A stretch of 21,033 bases of DNA, taken from Pelargonium cotyledonis. Taxonomy: Eukaryota > Streptophyta > Magnoliopsida > Geraniales > Geraniaceae. The position numbers and the translations under genes are program-made. This document shows positions 1 through 9,088 of this stretch, piece by piece. The stretch lies in contig JAYMTA010001234.1 of assembly GCA_036897625.1 (NCBI GenBank), forward strand, positions 1 to 21,033. The letters run 5' to 3'. The notes under the pieces are model-generated. The model was given only the letters and a program-made list of their open reading frames with translations, had not been told where the DNA came from and made no database searches. Numbering within the stretch: the first letter of the stretch is position 1; every line of letters starts with the position of its first letter.

Positions 1-2
1 AA

Positions 3-329
3 TAGTTCTCGAGTTTCTATGATTGGTATCATATCAAAACTGCGGGAGGTCGTTTTGTGTGGGTCTCCATCATTGGTCTTCCTCTAAGTGCGTGGTGTGT
101 GGAATCAATCACTAGCATTGCTAGCACTTTGGGCTCGATGATTTACATGCACCCTAACTTCACTATAGGGAGGGACTTAGAGAAGATCCAATTATTAATT
201 CACACCACTTCTCTCAATCATATATCTGAGAGTATGCAGATTGATTTGGGTTCAAAGGCTTATTCCATTCTTGTTCAGGAATGTCTGGCTCGGGATATCT
301 ATCTGTTTCTGCTGCGTATCACTGTCTAA
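3..329 (+). pseudogene. LINE ORF1-type DUF4283 domain fragment
   Basis: The frame is open from the left window edge to a stop at 329, so the piece is cut by the window. Its translation has the layout of the plant DUF4283 domain: an aromatic lead-in (SSFYDWYHIKTAGG), the core WVSIIGLPLSAW at about 57-92, then a Gly-rich turn, then a basic stretch and a closing beta strand (SKAYSILVQE). DUF4283 is the RNA-binding-like N-terminal domain of many plant non-LTR (LINE) ORF1 proteins, where it precedes a CCHC zinc knuckle. No knuckle or reverse transcriptase follows in the same frame. This is best read as a decayed LINE piece. A domesticated DUF4283 gene is possible but less likely, because the frame closes so early. 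Confidence 0.6.
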
Positions 330-960
330 CCATCGAACAATTCTCCGAGGGAACCTGCACTTCCGAGTCCAAACAATGTCGCCTCAAAGAATACGTCCAA
401 GAGGGTTTTGGTGTCCGGTTCAGTCCAGGATTTAAATGCAGTCGTCGATGATTCTCAATTGGGTCTGGTTCAGCTTGATGTGGGCCAGATAGCATCTAAT
501 GAGGTCCCTCAAGCCCATGCAACAACCATGCAAAAGAACTCTAATGTGACAAATAACGTCAATTTGGATATTACACCCTCTATCCCATTGCTTCTCACAG
601 ATCGCCCTTCATCCTCCTCTCAGTCATCAGAAGTTACTATCTCCGATCGGTTAACAAACACTCGTCATACCCCGCCACGCGTTGGCCATTTGAACCACTT
701 CGAAAGTGCTCCGACTCTACGGGTTATCATGGCGACATCAAAGCTAGTTTCAAAGCCTTGGGATGCTATTCTGCGCGATGGAGGCTTCCAATGTCTTTGT
801 TGTACGCTTCTGGTGCATGGAGACATATGGAAGAGGTCGGCCTTTCCTGACACGCGCGCGACGCGCTAGATTGCTAAGGAAGCCACCCAAAGTGGGATCC
901 ATTTCGATTCCAGTCAATCTTGTAATATCACGTGACGCTAACTTGGGGTTAGTGTAAATA
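330..960 (+). other. Probable continuation of the LINE ORF1 remnant
   Basis: A 153-codon frame starting at 408 runs to 869. It is rich in Ser, Thr, Pro, Asn and Gln, as in the low-complexity linker that usually follows DUF4283 in LINE ORF1 proteins, but I recognise no domain in it. It is in a different frame from the DUF4283 piece, so if the two belong together the element is broken between them. The GC content is higher than in the following spacer, which fits former coding sequence. The assignment is an inference from position and composition only. Confidence 0.3.
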
Positions 961-1001
961 TCCTCTCCTAGTAAGAGGACCGGGATCTTCATTCTCACAT
1001 G

Positions 1002-1003
<2 letters not shown>

Positions 1004-1065
<62 letters not shown>
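1004..1065. repeat. (TC)n microsatellite
   Basis: About 62 bp of nearly pure CT dinucleotide, interrupted twice by a G for C change (tctctgtctc). It lies just beyond the LINE-like remnant. Confidence 0.97.
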
Positions 1066-2560
1066 AGCCTATTTCAGTAAAAATTCTAAAATTCTCTCTA
1101 TCCTAGAATGCTTCATAGTTTGGGTCAAAAAAGAATATTTATAGTTGTCCAAACAAAGCAAAAACTACAACAAACAGTCACAGTCATGACAATGTAAGTG
1201 ATTACCACAATTATGACTTTACAAAAATGACACAGTTTCTGAACTTGAATCAGAGTAGCAACTGTGGCCACAAAATGGCATAGTCGCGACCTTGGTATGC
1301 AGATTTCTCAAGCGTTTCCTGTAGCCCCTCTTCTTGCTTCCATGCTTCCCGCTTTACTCTCGAGCTTGAATTCATCGCACAAAATTTGAAGATCACAAAC
1401 TAAAAGAATGGCAAATCATCCAAACTTATAAAATTGGCTCTTTGAGTCGTAAATGCAAGATTTATCACATTGAAGTTCAAAAACAAGAATTGAGCAAATG
1501 ATGCAGTTGTGGGTGAAAAAGTGTAATAATGCTAGAAAATGACGATGAAAAGTGGACGAGAGAGGCATAATAAGTGTGATATAAAATCACACTATCATCG
1601 TTATGTCGCAGAACATGATCAGTGACAGAATCTTAGTGATCAACTTCGACAGTTTTTGTACCTAATCATTGTTTCTCTTGTAGTATCACCTTGAAGAGAA
1701 GACAAATATGAGACAAATATTCCGTTATGTGAAGTGGGTAATGAAAAGTAAATGAAGGAAAATTCAAGATAAAAATTGCTCGGCTCATTGAAGAAGAGTT
1801 GATAGCTTATTTAAATCTCTTAAACCTTCCTGAGAAGATTGTGGGTTGAGAGTTATCTCACAAAGTTAAAAGCAACAAAAACTAGAGTTGAGTTTTCATT
1901 GAAGGCACAATATAGTTGTTGTGTTCTTCATCTCTGAAGGTACGTACGTTAAAGATTATAAATGATTATTAATTTCATGTGTTGTTCTTGTGGTTGATAA
2001 AAAGTAGTTACATACATTTATAATTACCTATGAAAGTGTAAAGCACGCTATTTTAACATGTTTAATAGTTAGTTGAATGTACTGTTTTGAACAAATCGAA
2101 TCTAAATGTGACATTATTTGTAAATTCCAAGATCGGTCAATCATAATCATAGAAAAAATCGACTGTTTCACTTTTGTTATAAATACATGAAATCTTCTGC
2201 AGTAATGGTCAACCAAAACTGTTGTTTTGGTCGACCGTTTATGTACTTTTTGAATTGAAAGAATTAATTTTTCAAATCCGATATATGCAATTGTTGTAAA
2301 ACAAATAGTTTGTTGCTGTAGATATGTGCAACCAATTATGGACTATTTTAATTACACAACATTATTAATTTAGTGTATGCATTTTACTTGATTTTGGGTC
2401 ACATGTTTGCCATAAAAGGTTAACTATTTATCAAATATAATGGACTTTTTTATCACATTTTTACAGCTTACTGTTCTTTATAGCATTCATCATCTAGTTA
2501 CAGTTTCGCAGTAGTGTTTTCCAACCAACACTAAGGATAATAGATTGAAAAGTAATTTGA
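1066..2560. other. AT-rich spacer without a recognisable gene
   Basis: No reading frame of convincing length or composition, and no conserved protein motif, on either strand. The stretch contains two small hairpins (1573-1593 and 2207-2236) and ordinary AT-rich intergenic sequence. Confidence 0.6.
2207..2236. repeat. Short near-perfect hairpin
   Basis: The arms GGTCAACCAAAAC (2207-2219) and GTTTTGGTCGACC (2224-2236) pair at 12 of 13 positions around a 4-nt loop. The pairing does not extend outward, so this is a local foldback and not a transposon end. One arm contains a TTGACC W-box core on the opposite strand. No function is assigned. Confidence 0.6.
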
Positions 2561-2723
2561 GAAGTCAATGCAGTGGATGATTCTCTGGTTTCATATAAAA
2601 AGAAAAAAAAATGCAGTAGAAGATTCAAATAATGGAAATACTTTTCCTTTTCCACAAACAGAAAGTTAAGGGATATGTCAAGGCTACATGTCATCAATTG
2701 AGATCACCATGATGACATGATAA
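2561..2723. repeat. Direct repeat, copy 1
   Basis: This 163-bp segment recurs at 2785-2948 with only a few substitutions, one inserted base in an A-run and a few extra bases at its left edge. It is non-coding and AT-rich. The left inverted repeat of the neighbouring 1.07-kb unit lies between the two copies, so the duplication and the inverted repeat are entangled. The small divergence suggests a fairly recent duplication. Confidence 0.9.
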
Positions 2724-2784
2724 AAACTAAAAAGATAAAACATCTAATCTAATATCTAATATATATATCTATATATAGAGAAGT

Positions 2785-2948
2785 CAAGTCAATGCAGTGG
2801 ATGATTCTCTGGTTTCATATAAAAAGAAAACAAAAATGCAGTAGAAGATTCAAATAATGGAAATACTTTTCCTTTTCCACAAACAGAAAATTAAGGAATA
2901 TGTCAAGGCTACATGTCATCAATTGAGATCACCATGATGACATGATAA
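2785..2948. repeat. Direct repeat, copy 2
   Basis: Second copy of the 2561-2723 segment, offset by about 225 bp. Both copies are followed by a shared taatatctaatatatatat stretch: directly after copy 2, but after copy 1 only beyond about 26 bp of inverted-repeat sequence. This indicates that the duplicated unit included part of the inverted-repeat arm. Confidence 0.9.
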
Positions 2949-3537
2949 TATCTAATATATATATTAGATAAATTATGTTTAAAAAAATTGAAAAACCATT
3001 TTAATTAATGGTTCGAATGGAAATACATCGAACATTTAACATAATAGACAAACTACTTAATATTTGTTATAAATATTATGTACATATTATATAAAATAAA
3101 ATAAAAGGTATATTAATAATTTTTTAAGCCAAGTTGTATATATAGATTTTTTTTAAACCAACTTGTATTTATAATTTCAAGTACTTTTTATTTTTATATA
3201 AAAACTTCCAAAAAATTACTTTATATTATATGTAATTTGAACCATGCAAATTTTTTAATTAATTTTTTTAAAAATAAACAAATCTATTATCAATAAAATT
3301 TATTTTTAGGGGTTATCAATAAAGTTTATTTAAATGATAAAAATTATCTAGATAAATTTGAAAACATTAGTTATCTACTAAAATTATTTTGATTTTGATG
3401 ATATAATTTATTAATTTTAAAAAAAATAAATTGCAAATTAATGATACGTTACACTAATTGTGATACTCAATTGAAAAATTTACAGTAACACATGTCACAT
3501 GATTAGCTTAGAATTTCACTTTAATATATATATATGT

Positions 3538-3749
3538 GGGTAAAATGTATATCAGTTAACTGATATACCAGTTGCAATTTGAGAAGCTAATGAGGTGATG
3601 ACATCTCATTTAAAATTACTTATACCCACCCAAGTGAATTTGTGGGAGCGGAGCTACCTGTCCGGATTCTTGATTTTAAATGAGGTGTCATCACTTTATT
3701 GGTTTAACTGATATAACTTTATATTAGTTAACTGATAAACATTAAACCC
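3538..3749. mobile_element. 212-bp MITE with palindromic ends and a foldback core
   Basis: The ends GGGTAAAATGTATATCAG and the complement of the right end GGGTTTAATGTTTATCAG match closely over about 29 bp and include the palindrome ATCAGTTAACTGAT. A second inverted pair lies inside: tgaggtgatgacatctcatttaaaat near 3590-3615 (variant letters aside) pairs with a stretch near 3672-3697. The whole unit can therefore fold into one long hairpin. Its right end abuts the right inverted repeat of the surrounding unit exactly. Both flanks are runs of TA, so the target duplication (9 bp, Mutator-like, or a TA) cannot be decided. Confidence 0.75.
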
Positions 3750-3791
3750 TATATATTAGATATTAGATTAGATGTTTTTACTTTTTAGTTT

Positions 3792-4080
3792 GGGATAAAG
3801 ATTTTTTTGGTACCCAAACTTTGGTTAGGTACTCAATTTGGTACCTAAACTTTTAGTGTACCCAATTGAGTACCCACACTTTTATTTTATACCCAACTGA
3901 GTACTCATACTTTAATTTTGAACCCAATTCAGTACCTACCGTCATCTCCCATAAAAAAAAACCGTTAAGTATTGCTTACGTGGGCAAAAATGTTGATGTG
4001 GATGTTGACGTGGTGATGACGTGTACTCTTAGGTGATGAGGTGTATAATTTTTAATGACGTGGAAAAATTATTTTGCTGA
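3792..4080. mobile_element. Mutator-like terminal region with about 30-bp sub-repeats
   Basis: The stretch starts GGGATAAAG and continues with four degenerate units of about 30 bp at roughly 3810-3942, each carrying a GTAC-C and AACTTT-type core and a CCCAA(T/C)TGA ending. It then passes through CCGTTAAG and repeated TGACGTGG or TGACGTG motifs (about 3960-4070). GGG-initial ends with sub-terminal repeat arrays and a CCGTTA/GACGTGG tract are common in plant Mutator-like elements. An inverted partner end was not found in the window, so extent and orientation are uncertain. Confidence 0.45.
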
Positions 4081-4411
4081 CTTGGAATTTAAAAAAAAAA
4101 CAAAAACAAAACAAAAAAAAAGTTACATCTCTGCCTTTCTATTCACCTGTTGAACTCCATTGAAGTTTTATGCAAATCTCACACTCATCATCAAATATTA
4201 ACTCAACAAAATACACTCCTCTTCCAAATACATTAACACAAACAACATAAATAAATCTTCCACATTCATCATCAACCAATAACAATATTAGCTCAACAAA
4301 ATTTAATTTTCTTTTAGATTTAAGCATATTTAAAAGGTTTACAAATCTGAAAAGTTTACAGAAGAAGCACCCACCACCACCTCCTTAACTAAAACCACAA
4401 TCACACCAAAA

Positions 4412-4720
4412 ATGGCTTATCCAACCACCACACCCACCTTCAACCTCCCAATTCTTTTGTTCCCAACCCAAAAACCCATTTTTGCTCCACCAAAACCTCG
4501 ATCTCAACACCCCAAAAACTCAAATCCAACCCCAAATTCAACCTCCACTGCATCGATGTCTCACAAGAAAAATCTTCTAGCGAGAGCGACATTGCCGTTG
4601 ACAAGCGCCGACTGGATATCGGCACCGGTGGCGCTGGAGATGACGTGGTTGCGGAGGGTTTCGTCGTCGAGGGAGCGGCCGAGGAGCGCCGTGTCGGGCG
4701 GCGCAAGGTATAGGTAAAGC
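4412..4720 (+). pseudogene. Broken fragment of a plastid-targeted protein gene
   Basis: An ATG at 4412 in a good context (CACCAAAAATGGC) opens one frame, but the convincing protein lies in the frame one base over. That frame is open from before 4412 to TAG at about 4716. It reads as a Ser/Thr/Pro/Lys-rich transit-peptide-like stretch (HTHLQPPNSFVPNPKTHF), then KFNLHCIDVSQEKSSSESD, then a GC-rich acidic part with RRLDIGTGGAGDD. Loss of one base in the second codon would explain the shift. The open stretch ends at AAG followed by GTATAG, which looks like an exon end. I do not recognise the parent gene. The setting, between transposon ends and antiparallel to an SRPP fragment, suggests capture by an element. 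Confidence 0.4.
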
Positions 4721-5932
4721 TTGTTACAAATCAAAATTTTGAAAATATTAAAGACCAATGCATAGGAACTATGAATCAAATTGCTTACAATAAACAGACA
4801 AATAGGATATAATATGGATTCAAGAAATGGATGCTCGTGAAACTCAAGGTACAAGTCCTTTTTGCAAAATCATGGAAAAACCTAAAATGATAGTATTTTT
4901 ATATGACATAATTGAACCTCCACTCACTCTCTATTCTAACTAAAATTAGAATATGTGTATTCGTTTTTGGTCACAAAGATTAAAAGCGTAAGGCGCAAAG
5001 GAGTCTTGGAGCTTAAACACAAATCGACTAAGAACACAATTCAAAAACAAATTTAACATGATTAATATAAAGAAAACAGCAAACACTACTCAATGTTGAA
5101 TTTTAAACTGAAAATTTTAGAACTCAAATCATATGTTTTAAGAAAAACAGACTGCACTTAGCACCACGCAGACCAACGTAAAACCAATCAGCTCAATAAC
5201 TCAACAAACTCAATAACACACACACAAAAATAATGAGCAATCAGGGAACTAACAATGCATTAGCTAAAGTAAACAATCAGCTCAACAAAAATATCCTAAC
5301 AGTTTTGCTATGAAAATACATACTAACCAAACATTGCTTATACAAATAGAAAAATGAACAAATCCTCTTGCTTCCGCACACCACCAAATACAATTCAAAC
5401 TATTGAAAAACAATCAAACCAATAATCCCAAGCAAAATTTGAACTTCCAACAATATAAACAAGACAACAAATAGTGTAGCATTGGAAAATCCCACAAACA
5501 AGGAGTGCATCTCTAAACAACTATCTTCAACGCGAAATAAATCCAATTCTACAACCACAGTTTTCCAAAAATTAGTACTGTTCAAACAAAGAGGGGAAGA
5601 TTCAAGAACTTTCTAACATTTGCTGAATTTGCTAATCATGAGACCAATGTTCACATGCAAGTCCCTAACAACTCAAGTTTATGTAACTCTCTAGGATCCA
5701 GAATTCGACTATAAGAACAAATTCATGGATAAATACCCATCTAATGATGCAGCATATCATAGACACAACATGCACAAACTAATTGAATCATCAAAATCAC
5801 AAAATTACTGATACGAAACATAATTAACACAAATATCAGAAACCACATCTCAACACCACAAACCTAAACAATTAACAGATCTAAATCCAAATTTAGGTAG
5901 AAGAAGAATCAGTACCAGACACCAAGAACATC
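4721..5932. other. A-rich non-coding stretch between two gene fragments
   Basis: The plus strand is strongly A-rich and T-poor, so the minus strand is T-rich like plant intron sequence. That fits intron sequence carried along with the SRPP-like fragment on the minus strand. No protein motif was found in any frame, and no transposon terminus (no CACTACAAG) is present. Confidence 0.4.
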
Positions 5933-6117
5933 GTCAGGATAGCCCTTGAATTTGTCATACACCGGTTCTACAACGGCCGTGATGACACCTTCCACGGTAC
6001 CGACGGTGGATCTCAGGGTCCCGAGTTCCGCTTCGCGTAATCGTACAGATTCGAAACACAAACCACCGCATGAATGAATCGCGGCCACTCTCACGATCCC
6101 CAGGTGCCTTCACAGAG
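5933..6117 (-). pseudogene. REF/SRPP-like (rubber elongation factor family) exon fragment, broken
   Basis: On the minus strand the fragment begins HLGIVRVAAIH and ends RSTVGTVEGV ... VVEPVYDKFKGYPDDVL, matching the conserved core of the REF/SRPP family. Family members are small lipid-droplet-surface proteins (small rubber particle protein, stress-related LDAP-like proteins). Between these parts the match moves to another frame: there VVCVSNLYDYAKRNSGP reads correctly. Two indels explain this, a 4-bp duplication of ATTC/TTCA near 6071-6077 and a lost base at about 6020. The fragment is flanked by an AG acceptor (CTGTGAAG) and a GT donor, so it is one genomic exon with intron borders. Start codon, N-terminus and C-terminal half are absent. 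The family call is firm; function has been lost. Confidence 0.8.
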
Positions 6118-6430
6118 AAAATGCCATGAAAATCGAGATCGAAACTAAATACAATTAGGGTTAGGGTTTACCGACCTTATGTACAGAACAAAAACAACAA
6201 AAAAATAGAGGGCAGAAATGAACGTACCTGTTGCAGCTGGGAAGACCGTCTCTAGAGGATTTGTGACTGCTGGAGAGGAGGAGGCTCGGTGTGGGATAGG
6301 ATTTTGTCGACGGAGGTTCGGTATGGGGGAGAGAGAGTTTGGTGAGAGAGAAGAAAACCCTAAAACAAAAAAAGTCTCAGATCTGAAATGAAGAAGAAGG
6401 AGGCTCGGTCCTTCTTTTGTTCGAAACACG
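6118..6430 (-). other. Leader-like segment between the CACTA repeats and the SRPP fragment
   Basis: On the minus strand this reads as a pyrimidine-rich CTTCTTCTT/CTCTCTCTC stretch. A CAACAG|GTACGTTC possible splice donor follows near 6228, then TAAACCCTAACCCTAAT (a telo-box/telomere-like motif), then a T-rich run to the acceptor at 6118. It resembles a plant 5' leader plus first intron, so it may have been captured together with the SRPP exon. There is no convincing coding frame. Confidence 0.35.
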
Positions 6431-6763
6431 GCGACGGACTTGTCCGTCGCTGATCTCCAACTGTCCCAAATGGCATCGTTCTTTTGTTCGAAAAACGGCT
6501 TCGTTTTGTACTTCGAACGCAGCGACGGAAACAGCAACGGGCTCTTCCGTCGCTGATTGTCAACACCAAAACGAAACGACGTCGTATTCATTTTCGTGCC
6601 AAATTTTTTTTGGTTGGGCAGTTCTCGCGTTCCTAGCGACGGATTGTCCGTCGCTGATTGGAAAAGTCCGTCGCTAAACAGCGACGACGACTTTCCATCG
6701 CTCAGTCTGTCGAAGATCAGCGACGTATTTAGTCCGTCGCTGATAAGCGATTTTCTTGTAGTG
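6431..6763 (-). mobile_element. CACTA (En/Spm-like) transposon terminus with sub-terminal repeats
   Basis: Reading inward from 6763 on the minus strand, the sequence begins CACTACAAGAAAATCGCT, the hallmark end of plant CACTA elements. It is followed by about ten direct and inverted copies of AGCGACGGAC/GTCCGTCGCT between 6431 and 6745. Some copies are paired head-to-head as perfect small hairpins (6431-6450, 6638-6658). Such arrays are the transposase-binding sub-terminal regions of this superfamily. The 3 bp beyond the end are TGT. No opposite CACTA end was found to the left, so the element is truncated or its left end has diverged; the transposon body probably includes the gene fragments at 5933-6117 and perhaps 4412-4720. 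No transposase motif was seen. Confidence 0.88.
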
Positions 6764-6891
6764 TGTGCCACGTCATCTTGTCTCATGGCTACAAGACATG
6801 CTCCAAGAACGTGGTTGTGACACCCAACTGGGTGCTTTCGAAACGCGGTTATGCGGATTTACCCCGCATGAAGGAGCTAGCTAGCATGTGA
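6763..6891 (+). pseudogene. Short orphan coding-like stretch beyond the CACTA end
   Basis: A frame open from 6763 to a TGA at 6891 reads VCHVILSHGYKTCSKN, then VVVTPNWVLSKRGYADLPRM. The region is more GC-rich than the spacer around it, and the same frame continues after the stop with further protein-like sequence to about 6970. I cannot name the family. It could be the remains of a gene into which the CACTA element inserted, or chance. Confidence 0.25.
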
Positions 6892-6969
6892 GTGCACGCG
6901 GGAGGTTAAGTTGGCGCCAAGTGTGCTGTGTTGACATTCGAGCACATGGTGAACATCTATCGTCATAAA

Positions 6970-7667
6970 TTTGTCACAAACGATATTTAGCAATGAGATT
7001 CACAATACTTACGACATAGTCGTTTGTTGCATACTACACCTTTTCTTGTACGGATTGTCGTTCCACTACCTAGTACCTTGGTGATGAAAACGATATAAGG
7101 TATACTAATGGAACACTTAAAAAATTCTACAAACATGTCCACTTGTTATTTTGTGTGCCTATCTACTTATCCATTAAATATAACACGGAACATTTAACTT
7201 AACCTCAACCGTGTAATATTAATAAGGTATTAATGTGAAATAACTTCCCCGCCAAATAACACTATTCAATACGTAGATCCATATTGAATTCTCACCAAAT
7301 TTCCACTAAAATTGTAGCACGAAACATCCTTTAAGAATTGTGTAGTTCACAATTCTAAAAATGGAAATCGAAATTAAGACAACATCGGTTATATATAGAC
7401 GTATTTAAATAAGAAAAGGACACATATGGGCCAAGTCGAAACACCAAAATTTTCAACCATTCAATTTGGACCAAAAGGCAAAAACAAAACAAAAGAAACA
7501 TAAACAATTGTTTGGTGAGCAACAAACAACATGCGTTGATGTCTCAAGCAGAATGCAAAACTGTTCCTTCCACAAACATTAGTTTCGTATATATTGGAGT
7601 TTAATGTTCCCAACAGCTTGCCTCTCCATTGATGGCATCAGATTCCAAACTAGCTTCGAACTGAATT
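6970..7667. other. AT-rich spacer, nothing recognised
   Basis: No usable reading frame, no repeat ends and no RNA gene seen. Confidence 0.6.
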
Positions 7668-7985
7668 GTACTATCCAACACGAACATGACATATTTAATA
7701 ATTATGTTGCACTAATCTATCAAAAAGATGACAAGATGCAAAACACGAACACATAGACATTTAACGCAATACACCACAACCCAATATATTATGGATGATA
7801 GAGCCAACATGTTTGATAAATTATTTAAATTAATTTACAATTATATTCTTAAGTATGTGTTGAGTGTGTCATGTATGTGTGTTTTGGAGGCTCGACACAA
7901 ACACAACACAATTACAATATATGTGAGATCAAACACATGCTATAATTTCATGTTGTGTTGATGTTGTATCACGACACGAATTGCT
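7668..7985. repeat. Degenerate ACACGA/GTTGTGTT-rich repeat remnant
   Basis: The stretch contains repeated words such as CAACACGAACATGACA, AAACACGAACACA, CGACACAAACACAACAC and CACGACACGAATTG. Scattered ACACGA-rich repeats of this type are common in dicot intergenic DNA. No ends or coding parts can be defined, so the class is not assigned. Confidence 0.3.
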
Positions 7986-8998
7986 AGCTCTCTTTGTAAT
8001 TAATGCACCCTTATAATTCACACCTAATAATTGTTTAATTAGTAAGATTAATGGCCCCTAACAGCAAATTTTTTTCTGTAACTACTGCATTTTTTTAGAG
8101 GATTGATCGCATTTGTCATAATTATTTCACGTGTGGTACATGCGCGCTTTAGTTATAAACTATAATTAGATTGCTCTTAAATTTTATCAGCTCGCGTTTC
8201 GATATAAAAATATAAGAGTTGCAAACACAAATGATGTCGTTACAAAAATTTATTGACACACATTTTTTTTATTGTAAAACACTTACAAACAATATTGGTG
8301 TGGTTACAAATATTTCAGATACAAGTTTTAATTAGTTTAATTACAAATTATCATTAATGCATGTTGCAGATACATTACACATGCACTAATGACTCACGAA
8401 ACAAAAATACAGTAAATTACCTTGAGTTGTGTTGCGTTTGATCCATTCAACTCGAAGAAAAAGGAACATATGGCAATAGAGGTCAAAATAAAAGGTGAAT
8501 TGAAAACATTAAAAAAATTAGCCGACCATTTATTTTATGATATAAACTGAATCTATATTGACAATGAATGGATGATAATGTTTTTGACTAGTGATAATTA
8601 GTATTTAATCAAAATTCAAAACAAAACCATGCGCCTATTATTGGGCTTTTATAATTTTCCACCAGACTAATCAAGTGCGTCGGTTAGCAATGGCCATTTG
8701 ACCTTTTCCTAGGACCATATTGCCCACCACATTTCTTGACCCCAACACAGAAAAAGTAAGGACACTTTAGCCATTACAATATAATTAATGTTCCAAGTCA
8801 TCGCAACCTTCCCACCAAAGTTTTCACATACGAAAAAACCGTGTCGTTCGATGACAGTTCGGACGGTGGAGAGAAATGTGAATATGTGATGATATGACAA
8901 ATATGGATTGACAAATTTCGGTGCACAAGGACAGAAACAATATTAGGTGTGCACAGAAAAAATAGTAAAAGAAAAAAAATGGAGCAACAAGTTGTCCA
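7986..8998. other. AT-rich upstream region of the CLE gene
   Basis: No gene seen. The last 300 bp are the presumptive promoter of the CLE gene; beyond its TATA box I cannot assign individual cis-elements with confidence. Confidence 0.5.
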
Positions 8999-9004
8999 TA
9001 TAAA
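8999..9004 (+). promoter_or_regulatory. TATA box of the CLE gene
   Basis: TATAAA in the context CCATATAAATGAAG, 85 bp before the CLE start codon. Transcription would start near 9030 and give a leader of about 60 nt. The ATG at 9004 overlaps the box, so it should lie outside the transcript, which makes the ATG at 9089 the first in the message. Confidence 0.65.
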
Positions 9005-9088
9005 TGAAGAAAGCTACAAGCAAGCCTTTTCAGCTCCACCTTTTTCCCATCTGTGTCTCAAGTCTCAAAGCTGGTTGCTCCTCAAGAC

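Larger units (their letters stand above)
2724..3791. mobile_element. 1.07-kb unit bounded by 42-bp inverted repeats
   Basis: Positions 2724-2765 and 3750-3791 are inverted copies of one another at about 40 of 42 positions; the outer end reads AAACTAAAAAG. The interior is very AT-rich, has no coding capacity and contains direct-repeat copy 2 and a nested MITE. This is the layout of a non-autonomous TIR element. I see no clean target-site duplication: the flanks share only GATAA, and on the right it is offset by two bases. The family is therefore open, and an accidental inverted duplication is an alternative. Confidence 0.55.

Noticed and set aside
1573-1593. AGTGTGAT-ATAAA-ATCACACT hairpin
   Set aside because: Only 8 bp of pairing, with no wider inverted repeat and no coding or RNA context; expected by chance at this AT content.
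5084-5095. CACTACTCAATG as the left CACTA terminus
   Set aside because: It matches the CACTACAAGAAAA end for six bases only, lacks GCGACGG sub-terminal repeats, and its flank does not match the TGT next to the right end.
6151-6168. TTAGGGTTAGGGTTTA as interstitial telomere DNA
   Set aside because: Two units only; this is a telo-box-sized motif common in plant leaders and introns, not a telomere relic.
6145-6786. 213-codon open frame on the minus strand across the CACTA end
   Set aside because: It runs through the TIR and the GCGACGG repeat array, has low-complexity composition (Ser, Phe, Arg from the repeats) and no domain; the repeats explain its openness.
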